Assembly (NCBI GenBank): GCA_902834555.1
Contig: CADFJN010000021.1
Coordinates: 1-41,752 of the forward strand
Direction: 5' to 3'
Length of the DNA: 41,752 bases
DNA from: Atopobiaceae bacterium
GTDB lineage: Bacteria > Actinomycetota > Coriobacteriia > Coriobacteriales > Atopobiaceae
This document shows positions 34,067 to 40,966 of this stretch, in pieces; within the stretch, counting starts at the first letter, position 1; each line of letters begins with the position of its first letter. The notes below the pieces were generated by a model. It saw only the letters and a list, made by a program, of their open reading frames with translations. It made no database searches and was not told the DNA's origin. A program made the translations under genes and the position numbers.

Positions 34067-35470
34067 ATGAGCATTGTTGCCGCATTCGCCGTTCCGCACC
34101 CGCCGCTCATCATTCCCGGGGTGGGTTCTGGCAAGGAGAAGATTTCTGCCACCATTGCCGCATATGACGAGGTGGGCCGCCGCATAGCCGAGCTTGCGCC
34201 GGACACGGTGGTCATCTCGAGTCCGCACGCCACCATGTACGCGGACTACATCCATATCTCCCCTGGACGTGGAGCGCAGGGCGGCTTCTCGATGTTTGGC
34301 GCGCCGCAGGCTCGCTACGAGGCCGTCTATGACCAGGAGTTTGTTCGCACCCTGGCGCGCGCCTGCAAGCAGGAGGGCATCTCGGCCGGCTGCGAGGGCG
34401 AGAGGGACCCAACGCTCGACCACGGCACCATGATTCCACTCCACTTCATCCAACGACACACCAAGGACTTCCAGGTAGTGCATATGGGCATCTCGGGCCT
34501 CTCGCCCAAAGATCACTACCGCATGGGCATGCTGGTGCAGCGCACGGCTCGCGAGCTTGGCCGGCGCGTGGTCTACGTAGCCTCTGGCGACCTCTCGCAC
34601 AAGCTGCTCGAGAGCGGGCCATACGGCTTTGCGCCCGAAGGGCCGCAGTTTGACGAGAAGGTTACGCGGGCCTTCTCCTCCGGCGACCTTCTGCCCCTGC
34701 TCACGATGGACCGCGGCTTTGCTGAGCGCGCGGCAGAGTGCGGCCTGCGCAGCTTCCAAATCATGGCGGGCGCGCTTGACCGAACCGCCATCAAGCCAGA
34801 GCTTCTCTCCTATGAGGGCCCCTTTGGCGTGGGATATGGCGTTGCGGCCTTTACGCCCGTGGGAGAGGAGGGCGCAGATGAGAGTCGCGCGCTTCTCGAG
34901 CAGTACGAGGCCTTCCACAAGGCAGACCTGGCCCGCCGCAAGGCGGCGGAGGACCCGTACGTATCGCTGGCCCGTCTCTCGCTCGAGACCTACGTGCGCG
35001 AGCGCCGCCGCATCTCGCCGGACGAGCAGCCCAACCTGCCCTCGGAGCTGCTATCTACCCACGCGGGCGCGTTTGTCTCACTCAAGAAGGACGGCGAGCT
35101 GCGCGGGTGCATTGGCACCATCGCGCCGGTTCAGGACAACCTTGCCGAGGAGATCTGCGCGAACGCCATCTCTGCCGGGCGACACGACCCGCGCTTCCCG
35201 CCGGTCACGGCCGAGGAGCTGGACGAGCTTGTCTACGACGTGGATGTGCTGGGCACACCGGAGCCCGTGGAGTCCGCAGATCAGCTGGACCCCAAGCGCT
35301 ACGGCGTCATCGTAAGCACCGCAGATGGCAGACGCGGACTTCTCCTTCCAGACCTCGACGGCGTGGACACGATCTCCGAGCAGCTACGCATTGCCGCTGG
35401 TAAGGGCCACATAGACCTTAAGCGCGACAACTGCATGCTCCAGCGCTTTGAGGTTGTGAGGCACACGTGA
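34067..35470 (+). CDS. MEMO-AMMECR1 fusion (AmmeMemoRadiSam proteins B and A in one chain)
   Basis: The 467 residues join two domains usually encoded apart. The N-terminal MEMO domain (about 1-265) is related to extradiol dioxygenase-like enzymes, with HPPLIIPGVG, SSPHATMYADY, LDHGTMIPLHF and YVASGDLSHKLLESGPYGF. The C-terminal AMMECR1 domain (about 290-467) has YVRERRRI, GAFVSLKKDGELRGCIGT, RFPPVTAEELDEL and GYGV-type motif DPKRYGVIVS. These families co-occur with a radical SAM protein in the AmmeMemoRadiSam group, whose reaction is not established to my knowledge. The start follows AAGGAGGTCC; the stop overlaps the radical SAM gene's GTG start (GTGA). Confidence 0.93.
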   Translation: MSIVAAFAVPHPPLIIPGVGSGKEKISATIAAYDEVGRRIAELAPDTVVISSPHATMYADYIHISPGRGAQGGFSMFGAPQARYEAVYDQEFVRTLARACKQEGISAGCEGERDPTLDHGTMIPLHFIQRHTKDFQVVHMGISGLSPKDHYRMGMLVQRTARELGRRVVYVASGDLSHKLLESGPYGFAPEGPQFDEKVTRAFSSGDLLPLLTMDRGFAERAAECGLRSFQIMAGALDRTAIKPELLSYEGPFGVGYGVAAFTPVGEEGADESRALLEQYEAFHKADLARRKAAEDPYVSLARLSLETYVRERRRISPDEQPNLPSELLSTHAGAFVSLKKDGELRGCIGTIAPVQDNLAEEICANAISAGRHDPRFPPVTAEELDELVYDVDVLGTPEPVESADQLDPKRYGVIVSTADGRRGLLLPDLDGVDTISEQLRIAAGKGHIDLKRDNCMLQRFEVVRHT

Positions 35471-36312
35471 GCCGCGGCGCAACATGCGACGTCTGCTGGC
35501 GCCATTGCGTGATTCCCGAAGGCAGAACGGGCTTTTGTCGTGCGCGCACCTGCCAGGACGGGGACGTGGTGGCGGGCAACTACGGCAGGCTCACCTCCAT
35601 GGCAGTTGACCCCATCGAGAAGAAACCGCTGGCAGAATGGCACCCTGGTACACGAGTGCTCTCGGTTGGGAGCTACGGGTGCAACATGCGCTGCCCGTTC
35701 TGCCAGAACTTCGAGATCTCACAGGAGGGCGAGGGCGGAGTTCCCTGGCGAGAGGTTTTGCCGCAGGAGCTGGTTGATCTTGCACTTGAGTGCGCCAGGC
35801 GCGACCCAGGCATCACAGGCATTGCGCACACGTACAACGAGCCCCTGGTTGGCTGGGAGTACGTGCGGGACTGCTCGATACTGTCCCACAAGGCCGGCCT
35901 TGCCAACGTGCTGGTGTCCAACGGCTGCGCCAGCGCCCACGTGATTGACTCGCTGGCACCACTTGTGGATGCGGCGAATATCGACCTCAAGTGCTTCTCG
36001 GCAGAGGGATACCGCAAGCTGGGCGGTAGCTTTGGGGACGTACGGCACACCATAGAGGCGTTGGGGACGAGCAGCGCGTGTCACCTTGAGGTGACAACAC
36101 TCGTGGTGCCTGGCGTGAGCGACTCCGAGGCCGCCATGCGCCAGGAGGCGAAATGGCTTGCCAGCGTGAGCGAGAAGATCGTGCTGCACGTCACGCGCTT
36201 CTTCCCGCGCTGGCACATGGCCGACACCCAACCCACGCCGATAGCAACCGTAATGCGCCTGGCAGACGTGGCGCGAGAGTATCTCTCGCACGTCCACGTG
36301 GGAAACTGCTAG
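35467..36312 (+). CDS. amrS: AmmeMemoRadiSam system radical SAM enzyme
   Basis: This radical S-adenosylmethionine enzyme should act with the MEMO-AMMECR1 fusion encoded just before it. The 281 residues have a Cys-rich N-terminal motif (CDVCWRHCVIPEGRTGFCRAR, shown here by its key cysteines at about 7, 10, 14 and 24) and the radical SAM cluster CNMRCPFC (about 74-81), followed by GITGIAHTYNEPLVGWEYV and NIDLKCFSAEGYRKLGG. The GTG start overlaps the previous stop, so both are made together. Related to pyruvate formate-lyase activating enzymes; the substrate is unknown. Confidence 0.92.
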   Translation: MSRGATCDVCWRHCVIPEGRTGFCRARTCQDGDVVAGNYGRLTSMAVDPIEKKPLAEWHPGTRVLSVGSYGCNMRCPFCQNFEISQEGEGGVPWREVLPQELVDLALECARRDPGITGIAHTYNEPLVGWEYVRDCSILSHKAGLANVLVSNGCASAHVIDSLAPLVDAANIDLKCFSAEGYRKLGGSFGDVRHTIEALGTSSACHLEVTTLVVPGVSDSEAAMRQEAKWLASVSEKIVLHVTRFFPRWHMADTQPTPIATVMRLADVAREYLSHVHVGNC

Positions 36313-36364
36313 GACGAGGACTAGCTGCACAGGTCTGCGTTTGCCCACGTTGTACACGTTTTTC

Positions 36365-36399
36365 TGTCATTTCGTGTACAGCATGTACACGAAATGACA
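36365..36399. repeat. Perfect 16 bp inverted repeat around GTGTACA-GCA-TGTACAC
   Basis: TGTCATTTCGTGTACA (36365-36380) and its exact inverse (36384-36399) are separated by GCA. A third TGTACACG lies just upstream (36351-36358) followed by TTTTT. It lies between amrS and the convergent pgi gene. No T-run follows on either side, so a plain terminator is not well supported. Confidence 0.85.
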
Positions 36400-36439
36400 C
36401 CCGGAGGCCCGTTTCATACGTAACCGCAGCGATATAGCG

Positions 36440-36468
36440 CCCTCCGGCGACAAAACGACGCCGGAGGG
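36440..36468 (-). terminator. Hairpin after pgi, likely terminator
   Basis: CCCTCCGGCG (36440-36449) pairs perfectly with CGCCGGAGGG (36459-36468), 22 bp past the pgi stop codon. The same ten-base arms occur at 40125-40153. A T-run is lacking, but the loop contains GTTTTG on the minus strand. Confidence 0.6.
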
Positions 36469-36489
36469 GATGGTACGGTCAGCTGCCCT

Positions 36490-38184
36490 CTACTCCCTGT
36501 GGGCACGATAGAACGCGATGAGCGCCTGGGTCGACGCGTCTTGCTGCGCCAGCGCCTCGTCGTCGTGGAACGCAGGCGTGATCTGCTTGGCAAGCTGCTT
36601 GCCCAGCTCAACGCCCCACTGGTCGAAGGAGTCAAGCCCCCACACCGTGCCCTCGACAAACACGATGTGCTCGTAGAGCGCAATGAGCTCGCCCAGCGCG
36701 TGCGCATCAAGCTTGACGCCAAAGATTGACGTGGTAGGACGGTTGCCGGAGAAGCAGCGTGCGGGAACCATCCACTCCGCCGTACCCTCGGCGCGCACCT
36801 CGTCTGCGGTCTTGCCAAAGGCTAGGGCCTTGGTCTGCGCGAGGAAGTTGGAGAGGAACAGCTCGTGCACGTCCTGCTCGCCGTCCTTGGCGGGGTTGGG
36901 CGTGTTCACAAAGGCGATGAAGTCCGCGGGAATAAGGTGCGTGCCCTGATGAATTAGCTGGTAGAACGAGTGCTGGCCGTTGGTGCCCGCCTCACCCCAG
37001 AAGATCTCCCCGGTGCTCGTGGTCACCGGCGTGCCGTCCCAGCGCGTAGACTTGCCGTTTGACTCCATCGTGAGCTGCTGCAGGTACGCCGGGAAGCGGT
37101 GCAGGTACTGGTTGTACGGAAGCACCGCATGGCTCTCGGCGCCAAAGAAGTTGGAGTACCACACGTTGATCAGGCCCATGAGCGCCACGACGTTCTTCTC
37201 GAGCGGCGTCTCGCAGAAGTAGCGGTCAACGTCGTGGAAGCCGGCGAGGAACTGCTCGAAGACCTTGGGCCCAAAGGCGATGATGAGCGAGAGACCCACC
37301 GCAGAGTCCACAGAGTAGCGGCCGCCAACCCAGTTCCAGAAGCCAAAGGCGTTCTGCGGATCAATGCCAAAGTCCTCGACCAGCTTGAGGTTGGTGGAAA
37401 CGGCAACAAAGTGGTGCTTCACGGCATCTGCCACAGAAGCATCGGAACCGTCGATGGCACCCGAAGCCTTGAGGCCGTTGAGCAGCCACGCCCTTGCCTC
37501 GCGCGCGTTGGTCATGGTCTCGAGCGTGGTAAACGTCTTGGAGACAATAATCACCAGCGTGGTCTCGGGGTCGAGGCCCTTGACCTTCTCGGAAATGTCG
37601 TTGGGGTCGATGTTAGAGACGTAGCGCACGCTAATACCCGCGTCCGCATAGGGCTTCAGGGCCTCATACACCATGACCGGGCCAAGGTCGGAGCCGCCAA
37701 TGCCAATGGAGACAACGTCCTTGATGGCCTTTCCGGTAACGCCCTTCCACTCGCCGGAGCGCACGCGCTCGGCAAAGGCGTACATGCGGTCGAGAACCTC
37801 GTGGACGTCGGCCACGCAGTCCTGCCCGTCCACCACAAGCTTCCCGGCGTCTGCAGCGGGACGACGCAGCGCGGTATGCAGCACAGCCCGGTCCTCGGTG
37901 GTGTTGATGTGGGTACCATCGAACATGGCCGTACGACGATCCTCCACGCCCGTCTCACGGGCGAGATCACACAGGAGCTTGACGGTCTCCTCGGTCACAA
38001 GGTTCTTGGAGAGATCAAAGTGCAGGTCGTTGAGGTCGTAGGAGAACTTGTCCACACGGTTTGCATCCTCGGCAAACCACTCCTTTAGGCTAATGCCATC
38101 TGCAACCAGCTTGTCGTAGTGGTCCTGAAGCGCCTTCCAAGCAGCGGTCTTGGTGGCGTCGACGGGTGCGGGAATGTTTGGCAT
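36490..38184 (-). CDS. pgi: Glucose-6-phosphate isomerase
   Basis: It interconverts glucose-6-phosphate and fructose-6-phosphate in glycolysis. The 564 residues start at ATG 38184 (MPNIPAPVDATKTA), behind AAGGAG; the longer reading lacks support. Hallmarks are DVVSIGIGGSDLGPVMVYEAL (key part SIGIGGSDLGP), VIIVSKTFTTLETMTNA, GGRYSVDSAVGLSL, QLTMESNGK with the catalytic Glu, and QGTHLIPADF containing the catalytic His, followed by the C-terminal Lys-bearing GVELGKQLA. The length fits the family. It links PTS-derived glucose-6-phosphate to glycolysis. Confidence 0.97.
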   Translation of the reverse strand: MPNIPAPVDATKTAAWKALQDHYDKLVADGISLKEWFAEDANRVDKFSYDLNDLHFDLSKNLVTEETVKLLCDLARETGVEDRRTAMFDGTHINTTEDRAVLHTALRRPAADAGKLVVDGQDCVADVHEVLDRMYAFAERVRSGEWKGVTGKAIKDVVSIGIGGSDLGPVMVYEALKPYADAGISVRYVSNIDPNDISEKVKGLDPETTLVIIVSKTFTTLETMTNAREARAWLLNGLKASGAIDGSDASVADAVKHHFVAVSTNLKLVEDFGIDPQNAFGFWNWVGGRYSVDSAVGLSLIIAFGPKVFEQFLAGFHDVDRYFCETPLEKNVVALMGLINVWYSNFFGAESHAVLPYNQYLHRFPAYLQQLTMESNGKSTRWDGTPVTTSTGEIFWGEAGTNGQHSFYQLIHQGTHLIPADFIAFVNTPNPAKDGEQDVHELFLSNFLAQTKALAFGKTADEVRAEGTAEWMVPARCFSGNRPTTSIFGVKLDAHALGELIALYEHIVFVEGTVWGLDSFDQWGVELGKQLAKQITPAFHDDEALAQQDASTQALIAFYRAHRE

Positions 38185-38252
38185 GGCGTAGCTCCTTGTC
38201 GCAATGGACAGCATACGGCTCAAGGATACCGCGTCTGGAGGTTGTTTGAACG

Positions 38253-38810
38253 TCAGAAGGGTTCGCCCAAGGGAGGTATCTGCTTGAGCCGAGCCCACAT
38301 GAGCTGCTTCTGGTGCTGGTCGCCAAGGGCATCTGCAAAGCCACCCAGAGAGAGCACGCGCACCCCGCGCACAGAGACAACATAACCAGGTTCAAGCATT
38401 GCCTCCGGAAAGCTCTGGAGGGCAGCAAGGTCATCTGCATAGGCATCGCGCACAGCCTGCGCCGCTGCTTCGTCACAGCATACGAGAGTCGCGGGGTCGA
38501 GCGACGCAAGCGTCTCTCGCACAAGGTGGGCAGGCAGCGCACCAGGACTCCCCGGCTCCGGAAGGCAGATCGTGCACCAGTCCTCTGGCTCGTAACCCAA
38601 CTTGGCCAGCGACTTTCTCAGCGCTACGCCATCCGGGCCAGAAAGGAGCTCTGCACCGTTCTGCTCCTCGGGCGAGAGCTCGCCCTTGGCTAGAACAACC
38701 GCAGAGAAGGCATTGCCTCCCATGCGTACGCCGCGCGCCGCCAAGCCAGACAGCTCGGCCCTTGCCTTCTCCACGTACGCCTTGCGACGCCTGTCCCGCT
38801 CCGTTGCCAT
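38253..38810 (-). CDS. Conserved-looking hypothetical protein
   Basis: I do not recognise the family. The 185 residues begin with a basic helical region (MATERDRRRKAYVEKARAEL), then GGNAFSAVVLAKGELSPEEQNG, a segment GYEPEDWCTICLPEPGSPG, and ALDPATLVCCDEAA-like region with paired cysteines. The end is VVSVRGVRVLSLGGFADAL and KQLMWARLKQIPPLGEPF. The layout is that of a small soluble alpha/beta protein that may bind a nucleotide or metal, with no clear motif. The ATG at 38810 follows GGGGAGGACGC. It is 68 bp upstream of pgi on the same strand, so they may be co-transcribed, and it is divergent from the thioredoxin gene. Confidence 0.75.
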   Translation of the reverse strand: MATERDRRRKAYVEKARAELSGLAARGVRMGGNAFSAVVLAKGELSPEEQNGAELLSGPDGVALRKSLAKLGYEPEDWCTICLPEPGSPGALPAHLVRETLASLDPATLVCCDEAAAQAVRDAYADDLAALQSFPEAMLEPGYVVSVRGVRVLSLGGFADALGDQHQKQLMWARLKQIPPLGEPF

Positions 38811-38887
38811 TGCGTCCTCCCCGGTGCCGCTCGCCAAGGCAAGCGACCGTTCACATGTGATAATGGAGATAGCATTTTGCGCCCCAT

Positions 38888-38915
38888 GTCACACCCAGTG
38901 TAAATCGGGTATAAG
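38888..38915 (+). promoter_or_regulatory. Promoter candidate for thioredoxin
   Basis: TATAAG (38910-38915) with GTCACA (38888-38893), 16 bp apart, about 55 bp before the thioredoxin start. Confidence 0.35.
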
Positions 38916-38969
38916 CCGTGTCGACACGAAACCGCGGGCGAAGGCGTCCGCATCCGCTGGGAGGCAAAC

Positions 38970-39290
38970 ATGGCTACAACCCCTATCACCACCGACAAGT
39001 TCGATTCTGTTGTGACTAGCTCAGCAAAGCCCGTCCTTGTGGACTTCTGGGCCTCTTGGTGCGGCCCCTGCCGCGCGCTTGGCCCTGTGGTCGAGGAGAT
39101 CTCCGGCGAGCTGAGCGACAAGCTCGACGTCTACAAGTGCAACGTGGACGAGGAGGCAGACCTTGCCACCAGGTTCCGCATTGTCTCCATCCCCACGCTC
39201 ATCCTGTTCAAGAACGGCAAGCCCGTCCACACCATGGTAGGCAATATGCCCAAGGCCGAGCTCAAGAAGGAGCTCGAGGCCTACCTGTAA
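38970..39290 (+). CDS. trxA: Thioredoxin
   Basis: It reduces disulphides in cytoplasmic proteins, recycled by thioredoxin reductase. The 106 residues show the full fold: FWASWCGPCRALGPVVEEIS with the CGPC active site (about 31-34), CNVDEEADLATRFRIVSIPTLILFKNG with the cis-proline, and the C-terminal helix AELKKELEAYL. GGGAGGC lies before the ATG. Thioredoxin genes often occur apart from their reductase, as here. A terminator follows 50 bp later. Confidence 0.96.
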   Translation: MATTPITTDKFDSVVTSSAKPVLVDFWASWCGPCRALGPVVEEISGELSDKLDVYKCNVDEEADLATRFRIVSIPTLILFKNGKPVHTMVGNMPKAELKKELEAYL

Positions 39291-39343
39291 GGGCGGGCTC
39301 GAGGCACGCAGCAACCGCATGCCCTAGACTTGTGCTCAGCACG

Positions 39344-39374
39344 GGGCGGATGCCTTTCGGCGTCCGCCTCTTTT
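39344..39374 (+). terminator. Rho-independent terminator of trxA
   Basis: GGGCGGATGCC (39344-39354) pairs with GGCGTCCGCC (39359-39368, one G-T wobble) across TTTC, followed by TCTTTT. Confidence 0.85.
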
Positions 39375-39402
39375 GTACCTCGTACTCGGGAAGGGGCGTT
39401 GC

Positions 39403-40083
39403 ATGGCCGACCATCTAGCAGAGAAGGGCCACGCCTTTAGAAGGCTTGTGCGAGAGAACCTTCGCCTCATTCTTGCGGCAGTTGCGGCCTGCGTCTTTAT
39501 CTGGCTTCTGGAGGAGGTTGGCGAAGGCGAGCTCACCAAGCTGGATGCTAGTGCCTACCAGCTCTTCGTTCAGGGCCTACGCCAGCCGTGGCTCACCCCG
39601 TACATGGAGTCGATTTCCGAGCTGGCACAGCCGGTGGTGCTTCTCGTCATGCTGCTGGCTGTGGAGGCATTTGCCCCAGGACGCAGACCTGGCGCATGCG
39701 CGGCAGTGAACCTGGTGTGCGCCGTGGCGCTCAACCTCCTGCTCAAGCAGTTGGTCCAAAGGCCCAGACCTGACGGATTCCGCCTTATTGCCGAGACTGG
39801 CTACAGCTTTCCCTCCGGACACTCCATGGTAGCTATGGCGTTCTACGGGCTTCTCGCCTGGATGGTTTGGCACTACGAACGCGACCGGTTTGTGCGCTGG
39901 TTCTGCGTGATTGGCTTTGGCCTGGTGATTGTCCTTATCGGCATTAGCCGCATCTACCTGGGCGTCCACTATGCGTCAGACGTTATTGCCGGCTTCTGCG
40001 TGTCGCTCATCTGGTTGGCGCTCTATACCAAGCTCGTGGTGCCGCTCATGCTGGATGAGGGGAACGTCACGGCGCAGGAGTGA
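39403..40083 (+). CDS. PAP2-family membrane phosphatase
   Basis: This phosphatase acts on lipid phosphates such as phosphatidic acid or undecaprenyl pyrophosphate. The 226 residues have about six membrane helices and the three signature motifs: KQLVQRPRPDG (about 116-126), SFPSGHSM (about 137-144, with the catalytic His) and SRIYLGVHYASDV (about 183-195). The start is ATG 39403 (MADHLAEKGHAF) behind GGGAAGGGG; a TTG ten codons earlier lies over the trxA terminator and is unlikely. Which lipid it uses cannot be read from the sequence. Confidence 0.93.
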   Translation: MADHLAEKGHAFRRLVRENLRLILAAVAACVFIWLLEEVGEGELTKLDASAYQLFVQGLRQPWLTPYMESISELAQPVVLLVMLLAVEAFAPGRRPGACAAVNLVCAVALNLLLKQLVQRPRPDGFRLIAETGYSFPSGHSMVAMAFYGLLAWMVWHYERDRFVRWFCVIGFGLVIVLIGISRIYLGVHYASDVIAGFCVSLIWLALYTKLVVPLMLDEGNVTAQE

Positions 40084-40121
40084 CGCCCGGCAGCGACTTT
40101 GTACGGGATTGCAGCAAAAGC

Positions 40122-40156
40122 GTGCCCTCCGGCGCCAAATTGACGCCGGAGGGCAC
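40122..40156. terminator. Bidirectional terminator between the PAP2 gene and the pilin-like gene
   Basis: GTGCCCTCCGGCG (40122-40134) and CGCCGGAGGGCAC (40144-40156) form a perfect 13 bp stem between convergent genes; GCTTTTGC follows on the minus strand, and ATTCTTTT follows on the plus strand after 11 bases. The core arms repeat those after pgi. Confidence 0.8.
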
Positions 40157-40226
40157 AGCGGAGCGATTCTTTTGTCGAAAAGAAGACTTCGGGCGTCGCG
40201 CAAGCGCCAAACGCCCAACGCCGCGC

Positions 40227-40966
40227 TTACGACCTCGCCTCGCGCTCCTTCTTCTTGCGACGAATGGCCATGACGATAAGCACAGCGCCACCAATGCAGA
40301 TTGCAGTGCTCAGCTGGATGAGCCCCCACGTAGCGTCACCAGCCACAGGAAGCTTGACGCCCAGAATCTCGACGGGCTTCTCGGGCTCAGGCACAGGCTC
40401 GGGCTGGCCCTCAAAGCTGTGCGAGAACGACGCAGTGTCCGGCTTATAGCCATCAGACTCGCGCCTAATCACCACGTGCGATACCGCAAGGCCGTCGTCG
40501 GTGTTGTTAACCTCAATCTCAACGGCGTAGACGGTATCGTCCACGGTGAGCCCTTCAGTCCCCGAGGGATCCGTGACGCAACGCAACTGATAGGAGAAGA
40601 CGCCCGCGTGCGAGAAGGTCAGTGCATCAGCTGCAGCAGCGTTCCCCAGCGTCAGCGAAATGTCCTTGCTCGTATCCCCATCCAGGGTAAACGTGTAGGT
40701 ATCGCCCTCCGCATTAGCTGGCAGCGGCGCCACGCCGTCCCTTCCCTCAACACGCGTAGCTGGTAGGTGAAGGTGCTGCTCAGCTCCTCGGGGACCATGC
40801 CGGTCTTCGAGAACTCCTGCCCCACGGTGAAGTGGTCGACAACGGCTGCAAGCGCACGCGAAGGCGCGGCGAGCAGGGCAACCGCAATGGCCATCGCAAG
40901 CATGCAGACGGCAGCGAGGGCATGCGCCCGCGCCCGTGCGTACAGCCTATCCTCTATCGCGCCCAT
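40227..40966 (-). pseudogene. Pilin-like cell-wall surface protein, interrupted by one frameshift
   Basis: A secreted protein with a Spy0128-like (pilin isopeptide-type) repeat domain. Start ATG 40966, Arg-rich N-terminus, signal peptide hydrophobic core (AAVCMLAMAIAVALLAA) and cleavage near ALAAVVDHF. The domain starts FTVGQEFSKTG and FTYQLRVL, then the frame breaks at about 40748-40750, where one base seems missing. The expected continuation (EGRDGVAPLPANAEGDTY) is in another frame and runs to 40227 with TFTLDGDTSKDISLTLGN and FSYQLRCV. The C-terminus has a Pro/Glu linker, sorting-type LPVAGD, a hydrophobic helix and RRKKK. The gene start overlaps the sortase stop by 20 bp. It may be a real break or a sequencing error. 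Confidence 0.8.
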
